A program made the translations under genes and the position numbers. A DNA stretch of 64,000 nucleotides from Trichaptum fuscoviolaceum (taxonomy: Eukaryota > Basidiomycota > Agaricomycetes > Hymenochaetales > Trichaptaceae). The notes under the pieces are model-generated. The model did no database searches, had not been told where the DNA came from, and saw nothing but the letters and a program-made list of their open reading frames with translations. This document shows, piece by piece, positions 1-20,886 of the stretch (positions within the stretch are counted from its first letter, which is position 1; each line of letters starts with the position of its first letter). The stretch covers positions 3,045,773 through 3,109,772 of the forward strand of contig CAJSYZ010000007.1 of assembly GCA_910574455.1 (NCBI GenBank), read 5' to 3'.

Positions 1-733
1 GCGATTTTCCCTGGGCTTCGCCAACGCGAGGCGCCTCATGCATGTCAATTCAGTTAATCCTAGATGGGAGCTGCTCTGCATTCCCCTTAACCTTCGATAA
101 ATGCTTGGAAAGCACTCGCACTTACGGAGCACTCAGGTGACCCTTCCCCCCGGAGCCCCGTGAACGAAGGAAGTCCCCCCGAACAAGTTTCGTAACCTAA
201 GACGGCTATTGTGAAGATCTCCCTAGATTTTTCGGTCAGGGATCTGTGGATATAGGGGCTAACTCTCACAATGTACACGAGCAAGGCGTATCTTCATAAG
301 ATGTGCCGAGTCACCGGAAGACTAGATTTTGCCGTATAGAAGAAGATACTGATGATACAATTGTCTGAGATATTCTTTCGGAAAAAGGATGGAAAGATAG
401 TCATACACATAAATCATCGCGAGTCTGGCAGGAGTTGTCTGGAAAGAGCGTCGAAACGCGAGCAATCTGGTTAACAATACAACGAGGTAGAAAGACAAAG
501 GGCGGGAGGAATATAGTTTGCTGATAAAACAGGAACGAGGTCGGGTAGAAGACAAAGTGTGTTTCCGGGTCGCGACAGTCGAATTTAACAAGGCTTCTGG
601 TCAGCGGCATCAAGGGGCGGAATGAAACAAGTGTTTAAGTCCGTGATTATCAGGCGTGAAAGGAACGAGTGAATCCCCAAGTAGTTCCATGGTTCGTAGT
701 CAGGTCAACGTCACATCTTTCTCCCTTCTCCGT
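1..733. other. No recognisable gene
   Basis: Only short open frames with no recognisable motif are present. The stretch is downstream of the convergent stop of the Zn2Cys6 gene. Nothing further can be supported. Confidence 0.4.
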
Positions 734-1722
734 TTATGGAGGAAGGTCAGAGGTATAATACGCGCCGGACGAACCAGAACCCGAGCCTGAGGCCTCCGGT
801 AAACCAGAGGTACCCAACGCCTGCTTCTTGGATTTACATGAGCGCATCCTCGACCCGGGTATTTTGTCCGGGCCACGTCGTTTTGGTTTGTCATCGTAGC
901 GACACTCTTCACGTCTGCGATGGCAGTTACCACACGATGGTCTTTCCGCATCGCAGCGAATTTTGCGTGCTCGGCTACAAGAGAATATTCAGCGACGCGT
1001 TTAAAGGCAAGGGCCGCATGAAAAGGCGGCAGCTCACCATTGGTGACAAGCCATCACAATGCGCTTAGAAGAGCCCTTATCGTCGGACGTTGCGCCCGGA
1101 ACAGTCAGCGGGGGGAGAATAGGGTAGCCTCCAGATGCGACTGCGACACCGGACGCATATGCCTGGTTACGTTGGTCTGTCCCCTGAGCCGATTGAATAC
1201 GAAAAGAGTGCAGTCCTTGCGTAGTTGGATGGGAGGGTGCCCTGTATGATAGTGACTCGAGCTCATGGGAGGGAGTATAATGATGGCGCTCGCGGCGAGG
1301 ATCTTCCATTGGAGGGAGAGCAGTGGATGACCTAGGAGGGAGGTCGTAACGACTCCCGGCGCCATAGCTAGTAGGCAAATTCCTTTCCCCTCTTGAGTAT
1401 CCATCCGGAGAGTAGGACGAAGGTGATTGAGCAGTAGTGTTGGTTGAGATTCGCGGAAGCCCGTATGCATGGTCATGCACAGGATCATACGAGGAAAGGC
1501 CTCCGGTCTGTGGATAATTCATGGAGGTAGCGCTCGATGGTTGAGACTCTCCAGAGTCTGAAGTATGCTGGTAACGGGCTGGAACAATTTCAGCAAATGT
1601 TTATAACTATTGCCAGGACCATTTGACTGCCTATACGTACACGATATGCTCGGGAGAGTAGACTGCCTCCTCTCATTTGTCGGACGACCGTACGAATCGT
1701 GCGTATGGCTCTGGTCTGTCAT
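734..1722 (-). CDS. Small Zn2Cys6 (GAL4-type) transcription factor
   Basis: Three exons: 1722-1641, 1578-1038 and 974-734 (82+541+241 = 864 nt, 287 aa). Intron 1 has a GTACGT donor. The Zn2Cys6 cluster is built across the second splice junction: C-x2-C-x6-C-x6-C-x2-C-x6-C, starting CHQCRARKIRC, at about residues 205-232, followed by a basic KPKRRGPDK linker. The family binds CGG-type DNA sites in the nucleus through this cluster. Residues 1-200 are Ser/Pro/Tyr-rich and probably disordered, and the C-terminal tail is Gly/Ser-rich. Unusually, the cluster is near the C-terminus and there is no long fungal-specific regulatory domain after it. Start chosen at the ATG of MTDQSH. Function in the cell is unknown. 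Confidence 0.85.
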
Positions 1723-3403
1723 CGAATTTTGCGCTATGAGCTGGTGAAGGTAGCAGACCTGGAAGAAGCCCAGTGCTTTTGCATCAACAGACATGGCCTC
1801 TAGATATAGCAGGGACACTGTGACGGGCACGCACACAATTAAATATACGGCTATTTTCGACTATTGGAACTTCTCGCCAATGCCTCCGTTGCACCGCACT
1901 GACTATAGATCTTAGATCTAGCACTCGGCTACGGTGTTACGCTGTTCTTAATGGAAGAAATACTCCGGCTCTTCAAAGTTCGAGCACGTTGAACGGTAAA
2001 AATTAAAGGGAAAAACCTTCCAGGCTGACCGAGTCGCGGCTGACTTCAGCGGTCTCCAACGCAAATGGAAGGTAACCCGGTGAGATCTACGTGGTCATGG
2101 GTAGCGTGGAGAAAGCATGGCCTAATCAATATATGGAAGAAGATTCGGATGACGAAAGGAGAACAAACTTCTGGAGACTTCACGGGCGGCTATAGTGTCA
2201 CAGGGAGCGGATCTTCAATGAAAGGTCGTTTCGAGAGATAGCTGCTGAAAATCCGGGATTTGTAGGTTATGAAGAGCCCTTCGGTCTTGCGCTCTAAATG
2301 AATACGTTCCGGTGTCCTCGAAGGCTGGACAAGCGATAGAAGGCAGCTAAGCAGTAGTCGTCCTAAACCTTGCTGCTGGCTCTGCTCGGCGAGACAGTTG
2401 CAAGGACTACACGGGTTTGAATTGTTGGCAGACCGACAGTGGTGAACAAGGTGGTGGTGAGTGGCTTTTCGAGTATCCAAATCTACTTGTACTTGGCCAG
2501 TAGAAACGCTACAGCATCGGTCCGAGCGCAACGGTATTCTGGCGGAGGTATTAGTAGGCATTTGCTTCGAAGGCTTTAAGCTACAAGTCAGCGAACTCAC
2601 AGGCTAAAGTGTTAACCGGCACGTTTGGGGAAGGGTTGTTTACAGTCTTGGAGGGGATGAACGCTCGTATCCGTTCGGAGAATTTCAAAATTAGGCGAAC
2701 CCGCTATGAGGCAAGCTGTAGTTACTGTATATACAGCACTGTCGGCAGCAATCGCGGCTTTCCCGGAGAAAGACTATCGGAAATCCGAAGTTCTAATCCA
2801 TTAAGTAGAGCTTGACATCAATATCAAGGATGCCATGGTAGTACATAAGAGTCATGGACGAACGATGTTCCATAAAATCGACAATGGCTGACGTGACCGC
2901 TGCCATTCTTTACCGATTTTTGAGTTATCAAAGTTATGCATTGTGGATCACAGCACGACAGTATATCATTCTCTTGACAGTGAGCGATTCCCCAAGCATC
3001 AAAACACATCTGGACGCAAGAGAGAGCTCACAGCTACAGAGAAAAAAAAAGAGTCTAAGTATCCCGTGGAAACATAAGCGTAGTTGGAGATATCATAAGA
3101 ATAGCTCGCTGCACGAGATAAGCTACGCACCCGCGATTCTAAGTGTCTTCCAGGCTCACGGCACTTTAGTATTGGTCCTCTCAATGGAAGCAGTTAAGGT
3201 TTAAGAAACTGAAGAAGAGTGACAACTTGGTGAGTTATCCAGCAGCTACCAGTGTGACATAAGAACCATATTCGGAAGTCAGCGGAAAAGTTAGCGTCCG
3301 GCAGATCTCGATTTCAACTCGGTATGCCGCCGAAGGCTCGGACATCGCCAGAGACCCTTGTTGCCGTCGTTCGTCGTCCCCGACGTCGTTGCCCATCGAC
3401 GGC
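1723..3403. other. No recognisable gene
   Basis: This gap of about 1.7 kb lies between the divergent Zn2Cys6 and PH-domain genes. It should contain both promoters. Open frames of up to 136 aa show no domain, and none splices convincingly to a neighbour. The frame upstream of 3404 stays open for about 100 bp, so the PH gene could start further upstream. Confidence 0.4.
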
Positions 3404-6400
3404 ATGCCTACAGGGCACAACGACAATGAAGAACACCAGGACGTTCTGCGAAAGGTGAGTTATCCTGGCTGTGCTGAGCGTACATCATTCTCACGAACAT
3501 GATGCGTAATATCAAAGTCCAACGTGCCAGAACATCCCCAGAGGTTTCCTTCCGTCTTGAACACGTCTGAAAGTATGGTTGCTGCTAACGGACGTACGTC
3601 GCCTGTCACCAAGACAGGTCGACTATCAACTTCACAACCGTCGAGCTCGGTTACCAACGGTGCAAGTACCAAGGGAGCCGGAGGTCGAATCTCTGACGCT
3701 CTCGCCAGTCTCGGTGGACGCACTCGGACGCTTTCAACCATTTCGAACTCTAGAATCTCATCTTCGACAAGGGGGAGAAAGACTGAAGAGTCTGGGGAGA
3801 ACAGTAGCTTTGGGATAGGTGAGAGAACAAAACCAAATTTGTTTGTTATTTCTTCATCTGGAAGTCTTGGAAGTCCGTGCTCTGCATTATTCGCAACTTT
3901 CATCCCCCCAAGATCCCAGAAATCTTGCCATAAATCGTTCCGGACAGTCCTGAGCACTTCTAGAGACTTGTCCTCAATCCGTCGGATGAAACTACTTTAA
4001 AGCTGGTCGTAAATTATACTTCCGAGAGGTTGAAACGCGAGCTTTGTCTATTATACGGATATTTGTAATTGCGTTTCTTCTCCTTTTTTGAGCTCCAGAG
4101 TGCAGCACACCATTACATAGGGACAGAAAGCAGGGGATCACTTTGGTCTGAATAGACCCACCTCAATAATGTCACTTGTTCTCCGGCCTTCTATTACACG
4201 AATTCTCAAATTTAGTACTAACATACTCCGATAGATCCTGATCCATTTGCAAGTCACTATAATGGATCGAGCTCATCTACACCACATGGCTTAAACGAGT
4301 CCCATGCAAAATCCTCTACTTCGGCGAATGGTTTAAATGGAAAGAGACGACGGGGTAGCCTTCTTGTAGCTGCTTCGGACGCGTTAGGTTTCGGGCGAGG
4401 ACTGAGCGCTTCTATTGGGAAACGGATGAGCAAGAGGAGCTCAACAGATCAGCCCGTATTGGCAGCGCCACAATCTCAGCAGAAGTTTGGTCTGCCTTGG
4501 AGAGGAAAACCGAAGATGAAGGGCCAATGGGCTTTGCAGCCTCAGGCTTCATCAAACATCATTCCCGATGTCATCGAGATTAGTGCCGCTGCCGGAGGCG
4601 TTTCCATTCGCGACAGCGAAGAGGAAATCGAACGAAGGGAACGAGAAAGGCTCCGGGAAGCTGCTGCAGAATCCATAGGAATAAGCCCACTCATGAGGGA
4701 AGATTCTTCGTCCAGGCTCACGGACAACGACAGCCAAAATCTTGATGACGAGTCCTTCGCAATCGTTGGATCTAGAGAAAACGTGAGAGACAGCTTTGAA
4801 GACAGCGTAGCGGAATCCGTGCGGATCATGGACAGGTCTCGTACGAGCATCAATGGGACGATGAAGCCTAACGGTTTTTCTTCCGGGTTGCAGTTGCAAA
4901 TATTACAGACGAAGGAGGCCCGACATCACCGTAGCTCCTCGGTGTCTGCCACAATGTCGCCGTCATCGCCTATCTCTGTGTCACGGTCTATCTCTACTGT
5001 CGGTGGGCAGTTCGGTACTTCTCCGGGATTTGATGGACGCGTGACGAAGTCATCCAATGGTTCCACTTCAGAAACGCAACCTTACCCCCCAGATTTCCCT
5101 TGTTCAAGAGGCGCCTTAGACTCATTCGTCAAGAATTCATCCACATTACTCAAACATTTCCCACCTTCACCTCTACTCAAGCGGGGTTTTTCGAGACAAT
5201 GGAGAACTCGACTAATAGTGATGACTTGTCCGTTGCACTCGAGCTTTACGACGCCAAACGGACATCGTCCTTTTACACCGATTGCTCAGCAACCACTTGT
5301 CTGCCACCTACATTTATTCAAATCCTCTGCGGCGGAAGAGAGAGAGTTGGAGCGGTTGGAGATAAATGAGGATTCGGTAGTTTGCGTCGCGGAGGAGGAA
5401 ATAGCTGGCAGGAAGTCGGTTGTAAAGGTGGGCGGCGTTGACGTAGGAGGAAGGAAGAAGGACATGAACGTCGAAGAGAACGGTCGAACGATGTGGTTTC
5501 TTTCCATCGTCGACGCCAGCGAGTCTCAGAACTGGATCACACTTCTGAAAAGTGCCGTCCTTGAACAGAGGTACGTTAACTCATCTACTCGTTACATGCT
5601 ACTCCCTGGCTTTAGCCTGGAGCGTCGAAGATGTTTTTCTCTTCTAGTGGCTCATGATATTGTTATCTTTTTTGTATTAGGGCTGAAAGAGCGGGTATTG
5701 GCATGTCAACGTTTCCCTCTACTTCATCCGGACCAAAGGGTGATATGGATGTCATGCTTTCCCTTCGAGCTCAGGATGCAGCAACTTCTGTGCGCGCCCG
5801 ATCCCGAGTATCCGAACTCAACGCTCAATCAAGATCTTCTTCTTCGAATGCCATTCAAGATCTCGCCAAGCGACGAACTGTGGATGGTGCAAGCCCGGCC
5901 CCTACGCTGCGGTCGCATGCGGGAGATGCGAGACCTGCTTCTCCATCAGCGAAAATGATGACACTGAAATCGTTATTCTCAGTTCCAGGCCGAGCGCGCT
6001 CACCGTCGCGAGCTACTGTGCGCACCGAGGATAGCGTTGATGCTACTCCAGACTCTGCCTCATTCACGACCCGTGGTAATTCGCTGTTGCATATGCTTCA
6101 TTCAACGGACGTGCCATCCTCAGATCCCTCGGCGGTTGACTCAGCAGATTCTCCAGTGCCGCATGTTGCCATTCAACAACCGTCTCCTGCTATCCCTGGG
6201 CGAATATTGTCTGCTGCGCCGATTATGTCGTCTGTTGATATGAGCCTTGAGAAAGCCGCATCATATCCGCCTGAGCGCGAAATGCCGGATTGGTATACAT
6301 TGCAAAGTCGGCATAGAGGGGACTCGTCCTCCTCAGTCAACGTGGGCCCTTCCCTCCTCCCTCCACCTCGTAAACGACCTTGGACATCTTCAGGTGTTCC

Positions 6401-7886
6401 ACCCGCAAGACAAGAGCAACCCATGGATCAAGGTAGTCATCCTCGAAGATCCTTTCAAGATTCTATCTCGATCGCTGGGGGTAGGTTGAGTATAGATAAT
6501 GACAGAACCCGACCTCATTCTCCTGCGGATTCCTTAGGGACAGCCACAGGTGCATTTGGCACCCCTGAATCAAGAACCAGACGTGCATCTGTTTCATCCT
6601 CCGTATCGTCTTTTGCGTCTTCCCCTGCGGACCGAGATCAACTTCATGGAAGGTCCAACTCTGGCTCCCAGCGTCGGGTACGGATCGGAATGCTTCCAAA
6701 GATGCTGGCTCCTCCTGCAGGACCTCCTCCTTCAATCCCTGTCAGTCAACCGGAACCGATTAACTCGACAACCTCTCTCCCGACAGATCGCACATCTCAT
6801 GCTTTCGTCGGAGATCGTCCTCCCAGCCGGACATCCGTTCACAGCGCGACCGCACCGGAAGCGAGACATGGGGCTGTCACATCAATTGGACGTCGTTTAT
6901 CAAGTTCTTCTGCGTTTAGTTCAAGTTCACTGGGCACATCTACTTCTAAATTAAATACATTGCTTGCTGCACGTCAACTTCCTGCTTCTACACATCCAAA
7001 GAGAGCCTCAATGCCCCCTCCTCGACCAGCACCTACATTCGCACTTCCCCCCACGCCAGGCGATAACTCGTCCGGAAGATCTTCTCCCATGAAATCTTTC
7101 CGTGAATCCTTTTCACAAAGATCCCTCAGATTCTCCTTGTCACCGCCGCCCACAAAGAGTTTACCTCCACGTCCAGGTGAACCCGATGTGAGTAGAGGAC
7201 ACAGAAGGAGTTCAAGTAATGGAAGTATCGGGTCGAAATCGTCTTTACAGAACTCAGTAAATCCTATCTCCGTTGGTCCCCGTGCTCCTCCTCCTACAGG
7301 GCCACTGCCTCCCACTCCTTGGGAGCAACCTGTTTTACCCAGAAACACTTCACTGCGAGAACGTCTTCGAATGAAAAGTGCACCCTCTTCTCCGCCAAGC
7401 GCTCTCCGAGGAGCATCTTCTCCACCTCCATCGTTTCCAGGTTCTGCCCCCCTAGTCACTGTCTCATCCGTTTCGTCGCTAAAGGAAGCCCAGTATCCTA
7501 TCCCCATCGGAGAACCTATCACAACAATACCGCATGATCTAAATTTCCTCAACATGTCCCCTACTGAAATGAGTCCGACGGGAGCTAATGATGAGTTAAA
7601 CTTTTTAAACCTATCATCCCCGCTCACAGCTACCTCCAATATTCCGATACCTCCCACCAATTCTCACGGAGCGATGACTCTAAATGATGAGGACGACCTG
7701 CCTTCCAATTCTGAGATAATCACCGCACTTCCAGCGCCTCCCCGTCGAAGTAGAATCATGAGCACATACAATAAAGACAAAGAGCGCAATCCGGCTCCGT
7801 TCACCAACCCTCGTACATCCGCAGTCGTGGACGATTCACCCTCTGACCATGTATCACCGCCATTTATCGACGCATTTACATCTTGA
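3404..7886 (+). CDS. Large Ser/Pro-rich PH-domain protein
   Basis: Exons 3404-3454, 3542-3818, 4235-5570 and 5681-7886 give 3870 nt (1289 aa), and every junction keeps phase. The 416-nt intron 3819-4234 ends after a perfect TACTAAC branch site (4216-4222). A pleckstrin-homology fold is suggested near residues 325-470: basic strand LLKRGFSRQWRTRLIVMT, then HLHLFKS, and a closing amphipathic helix WFLSIVDASESQNWITLL just before the third intron. PH domains bind phosphoinositides or proteins at membranes. The remaining C-terminal 735 residues are low-complexity Ser/Pro with repeated PPPTGPLPPTP-like stretches that could bind SH3 or WW domains. The first exon is the weakest part of the model. The gene converges on prp8 with 160 bp between stops. 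Confidence 0.75.
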
Positions 7887-8046
7887 CGTTTCAGTTTGCC
7901 GTATATCTGGAGATTTTTATGGCTTATATTTGGTTTGTTGTACGGCCGGCTTGGTCTAATCATGCAATTTTTTGTTGTAACAATACCAATTCAAATCATA
8001 ACATTATTATGGATACACATTCATATAACAAGATAACAACTAAAGC

Positions 8047-16495
<8,449 letters not shown>

Positions 16496-16801
16496 CGTCG
16501 TCTCTGATGGCGGCAGAGAGCAGAAGTACTTTTGGATTGCTTTGGACGACGCGGAAGTGAACAACTAAATTTCTGAGTAAGCGAGAGTGTGGGAACAATC
16601 GCTCCATACGAGTCAACTACACTGGCACCCGGGTCCGCAAGTACTTACGATGCTCAAGCAGCAATCTCCAAGAATTCTACATAAGATTAAAAATCGAGGT
16701 AAATACAGACTAATCCTACTATAATACACATGAACTGACGTGCAATGACGATTACAAGTCCTACAGATGATGATGAAAAGCAAGCACGAAACTTCCAAAG
16801 T

Positions 16802-17873
16802 CTAAAGTACTTCTGTATCATCGGACATATCCTGTAATTCATGCAGAGCGTCGTGGTGTTGTTGTACAGGCATGTAACCTCCTACAGACGATTCCGAGCC
16901 AAAACTATGGTGATGCTGATGATACCTTGGTCGTCGAGGCATTTGCTGCTTTATCAGGGCGAAAGGAATTTTCGGAAGTTCCAAAGGTGCTTTGCTAGTC
17001 TCTGCCGCTTCTGCCGCCTTCAGTAACAATCGCAACTCCTCGTTCTCCTTCTCCAACCTTGCCAGTTCAGTTTCCCGGTCCATGGGATAGTCGATAGGAT
17101 CTTCCGATAAACCATGAACGTCGAAGTCGTCCGACGGCGGTGAGGGTGGCTCTGGGTCCTCTCCGCCTAGCAAACGCAAAACCATCCGTAATAATCTTGA
17201 GCATGTTGCAATGAGCGAGGATAGTTGATTGTCGGCATATAGTTGCCCTTGTAAAGTCAAGGTTTCTGAAGCCATGATCAATGATTCGTACTGTCTTATT
17301 AGATTCAATTCCCGTTCTTGAACATCATGCTATAGGGAATTGTTAAGAAGCGGTAGGTCAAGCTAAAGGGTGTACTCACAGCTCGTTTTCGAAAAGTGGC
17401 CATAACTGATTCCAGCGTCTGTTCATACTCCTTCAGCAATGAATTGAGCTGTTTGTTATCATACTGCAGACCCTGGTTCTCTGCTAGCATGTCGTTGTTC
17501 ATACGCTCAAGTTCGGCATCGTATTCCTCTAAAGATATTTAAAGCCAATGTGATATAGACGTTAATCATAAGACCGACCTTTTGTAAGGTGTTGATTAAA
17601 TCTGTAAGGGAATGAGCCACGAATGCTACGAAACCTTTTCAAGGGTCATACCGACGGAGGACGAAGCCAGTTTCAGAATTTAAAGCAGCAGACTATCGAG
17701 TTGGAAAGGTTAACTTAGATTTCTTCGTAGGGTGATGATTTACACACCTTTACTTTGATGGACTGGTTGTGCAGTTGGCTTGCATACTGCCTCATACGTG
17801 TCAACTGGTCGGATAGTTCAACCACCACACCCCATATTTTTGTCATTTCGCTTTCTCCGTCCATAACAGCCAT
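16802..17873 (-). CDS. SIKE/FGFR1OP2-like coiled-coil protein
   Basis: Exons 17873-17748, 17692-17652, 17601-17579, 17528-17380 and 17329-16802 give 867 nt (288 aa), with all junctions in phase. The middle carries the family hallmark NKQLNSLLKEYEQTLESVM...FRKRA and a second coil ELARLEKENEELRLLL, arranged as in human SIKE1 and FGFR1OP2. Those proteins are adaptor subunits of the STRIPAK kinase-phosphatase complex. A STRIPAK role here is inferred from family only. The C-terminus has a His-rich patch (YHQHHHSF) and an acidic end. Two in-frame ATGs lie at 17873 and 17864. The gene lies 306 bp upstream of prp8 on the same strand. Confidence 0.75.
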
Positions 17874-18452
17874 TTCCAGCCACCGAGCTGATCACTTGCA
17901 ACGATGTTTATGCACAGATGACGGTGAACTGGTGGTATGTGGTGCCGGTGAACGCAATATTGATCAGTGAGCGCTGTTGGATGACGGTCGTATATGACTG
18001 CTGCTCCTAAGAACCGATTAAGTCCTTCGAGTAGTTGTAGCAAGGAATCAAGGATGGCAATTGAGAGACAAGAATTTCGTAGCCAGTGGTCGTTGTCGAG
18101 GTATCTGGACTATTCAGCAACACTTTGTCATGGACGCCAGTGCTGCCAGTGCGGCAAATTGCGAACGGATTTACTCCCGTAAGAGTTGCAAACGTTCATC
18201 CGAGACGTTCATCATCCATTTATATTATTCAGACCTTCTCAGTGACTCTCAAAGTGTCTTTGCTACTCGAAATCGCCTTGGAACTGCTACTTGTGCTAAG
18301 GTTACAACTAACATTCCATAAAACAACATTATGCATCGCCCTCTTTAAGTTTCAGCCATCTTTGCATTTGCGATCCACTACAACAATTGGACGGAGAAGC
18401 TGTTTATTCATCGTTAAAACCTGTCGCATACTCCAGGAACAGTCTGCTGTAC
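17874..18452. other. Intergenic, no gene seen
   Basis: About 0.6 kb between the SIKE-like gene and secreted paralog C. It should hold the SIKE-like promoter and the paralog C terminator. Short open frames here do not splice to anything convincing. Confidence 0.4.
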
Positions 18453-19135
18453 TCACTTCGCTGGGACAGCTGATTCTTGCAGACTAATCCTTGGTAATGT
18501 CTGTTATCATCTGAAGCTCTAGGAAGAAACTTTAGGAAAATGTCGCACCCAAGGGCCAAGCTCGAGTCAATGATGTCAATGCTCGTCAATAAAAGGAACT
18601 GAAGAGCTGCAAGGGCCGAGCTCGTGAAAGCAGCATTTGGAATCACGCCAGTATTAGTAGTGGCCCCAGCGTTGATCGTGAAGGAGGTGAAGGTATGGTC
18701 TAGGGTGAGTATGACGTTCCCGCCTGTGCCGAGCTGTGCTGATATGCCTTTAATTGTGATAGGTAACGACATCGTGTTCTGAACTGTGCAAACGTTGGAC
18801 GTGAATATATATTGTGTACGTCTTCAGAAGTTTATAAGTGGATTTACCATCGAAACTGATACTGATGAACACCGTCAGTAGGTACCTAGCTATCCGACAA
18901 AACCCCAAAGAAATAACTTACGGCACTGCGTTCGACATGATTGCTTGCTTCTACAGTTGATGCATCGGTTTCTGCTCATTCAGTTTCGCCCTTATCCAGT
19001 CCTGGGAAGCGCACTGACCGAAATTTGTATATTGAAATTGCTAACTTGCACGCCTATGTTAGTCGTTTGCCCGATGACAACTCCGAGGCAGGTGAAAAGG
19101 CTGGCAATGATAACGAGAATCCTTTGGCTTATCAT
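18453..19135 (-). CDS. Small secreted protein, tandem paralog C
   Basis: Exons 19135-19019, 18950-18922 (29 nt), 18861-18848 (14 nt), 18783-18549 (235 nt) and 18483-18453 give 426 nt (141 aa). It starts with a signal peptide (MISQRILVIIASLFTCLGVVIG). Exon 4 encodes a beta-rich domain with the pattern FDVQNT...FTINAGATTNTGVIPNAAF...IDII. The mature product should be extracellular or cell-wall located. The domain resembles fungal DUF3712/LEA14-like beta-sandwich proteins by pattern only. The last, short exon is uncertain; read-through would end at 18404 instead. It forms a head-to-tail array with paralogs B and A and shares their exon plan. Confidence 0.7.
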
Positions 19136-19654
19136 CGTTGTGCAGACAAGAGGTTACTTGGGAGGACAGGAATGGGTAGTCCTGTTGAGTCTATCTCGCT
19201 CCATTATATAGGATTGACTGAGCCGTTATCCCGACTGCATCCCCTGGCACTATCCGCCAAATTATCATCTTCCATCATTGACATCTGTCCTCGTACTGGG
19301 TCTCGGCTGGTCCGTCGGGGCCTGACGGCCACAATTTTGCCGGTATTCTCAGCAAACACGACATTTTACATCCTTTCCTGTGAGTTTACTTCATCTCTGA
19401 GAGATCAGCACAGTAAAGTTTTCATCTGACTCCGTCCTTTTCCCCTCGATATAAACTCAATTCCGGATAATTGCAGTACTGTACGATAAATCAACAAAAT
19501 CGAGCACCATTCTAACACCCCCTCCACGACCTCAAACCCAACAATGACATTGAAGCATATACTGTACCACTTCGTGAAATATCTTCGACTACGTCAAGCT
19601 TAAGGACAAGCTAATACTGTGGTCAAAATATATCCGACATGTGTATGGGTTTTA
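19136..19654. other. Spacer between secreted paralogs C and B
   Basis: About 0.5 kb holding the promoter of paralog C. TATA-like AT-rich bases (cgatataaactc near 19447) are on the plus strand only. No further gene is seen. Confidence 0.35.
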
Positions 19655-20317
19655 TTACTCACTTTGCAGAAACCCCGGACTGCTGTAAACTGTGGCTTCG
19701 ATTTTCTTCTTAGCAATCACTTTCTAGAACATGCAGGGACGACAAACGCACCGAAGAGTGACAGCCACATTCTGGACATCCAGTTGCCTAAGGAGAAGGA
19801 GTTGCACTTCAGACAGTGCACCAAGCGTCAACGTTGCGTTGGGAATGATCCCGCTGTTTGCAGTGCCCGATGCCGGGAGGGTCAGGGCACTGAAACTATG
19901 GTTGAAGGTGATTATGGGCAGCCCCAAACTTCCGAATGACCCAGCGATGTTCTCAACCGTTACAGGTGTGGTGAGTGTGTTTTCAACTTTCAAAGTGAGT
20001 ATAAATATAGAACTCGTAATGACAAAGGATACAACTCGTACCGTCGAAGTCCATGCTTGTTGTGATAAAGACATGATTATAAGTGTGAGGATCTTCCGAG
20101 ACTCCAGACCGATCATTTGACTGACCCAACTTGATTTGACAATAGATTGCCAACCAGCTATCGAAACAATCGGCGTCCATCATACGAAGGGCTTGATGAG
20201 AAAACTTACAGATACGTTCACATTGATTTGTGTGATCTCAATTCCAGCGTTCTGAGCTATGGCGACTCCAAAGCCCGCAACCAGACAAAGTGTGATCTTA
20301 GCTATACGGGAGTACAT
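19655..20317 (-). CDS. Small secreted protein, tandem paralog B
   Basis: Exons 20317-20210, 20157-20126 (32 nt), 20055-20042 (14 nt), 19986-19752 (235 nt) and about 19682-19655 give 417 nt (138 aa). The first exon is a signal peptide (MYSRIAKITLCLVAGFGVAIA). Exon 4 carries the same domain as its neighbours: FDVENT...FSALTLPASGTANSGIIPNATL...LDVQNV. Exon 4 is exactly as long as in paralog C, and the 14-nt exon ends at the same Asp codon. The acceptor of the last exon could be shifted by three bases (CAGCAG). Secretion is inferred from the leader; the function is unknown. Confidence 0.72.
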
Positions 20318-20886
20318 GGTGGGCGAGTTTTCTCAGTTCTGAGGTGAGGCTATTTGCGCAGACCAAATATCGTTGCCCACGAGCTGATTAAATACGTCGG
20401 AATCTCAGGACACATCTCCGATTTGTTGTGCATAGAAGCGCCGGGAACCGGAATGTTAAGCGTCTCGAGCCATGGATTCTATTTCGCCGCGTATTCAGCG
20501 CCGAGTAGTGGAGGGGATGTCATGCATGCGGATCATCGTTCCCAGGCATGAGAAAATGTAGGGTAACTTGAAGAAGGTACGCGAATGCTTTTTCAAGCGG
20601 ACTGCCTCGAACCAACTTTTCTTATGGTTCATGGGTCAGTGCATTCAGATCTTTGTCTACCATCTACTTCGGCTCACACATTGTCTATATACGGGATAAT
20701 TAAGCACATTGATTTCGAAAGCTACGCGGTGTCTATTGATCATCCCCTGCTACACAAGGCCTAGTTCCTCTCTCTGGAACACAGTGACTAAAACACGATT
20801 AGATGTACTATTGATGGCCTCCGGGCTACTCCTTCAACAACTGAACGGACGTACTATACGCGCAAGGTCAGCATGTATTTGCCTCT
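20318..20886. other. Spacer between secreted paralogs B and A
   Basis: About 0.57 kb that should carry the promoter of paralog B. Only short, unconvincing open frames are seen. Confidence 0.35.

Noticed and set aside
4542..4899. Minus-strand frames opposite the PH-domain gene
   Set aside because: The Ser/Glu-rich coding exon produces mirror frames; the plus strand has the coherent splice pattern.
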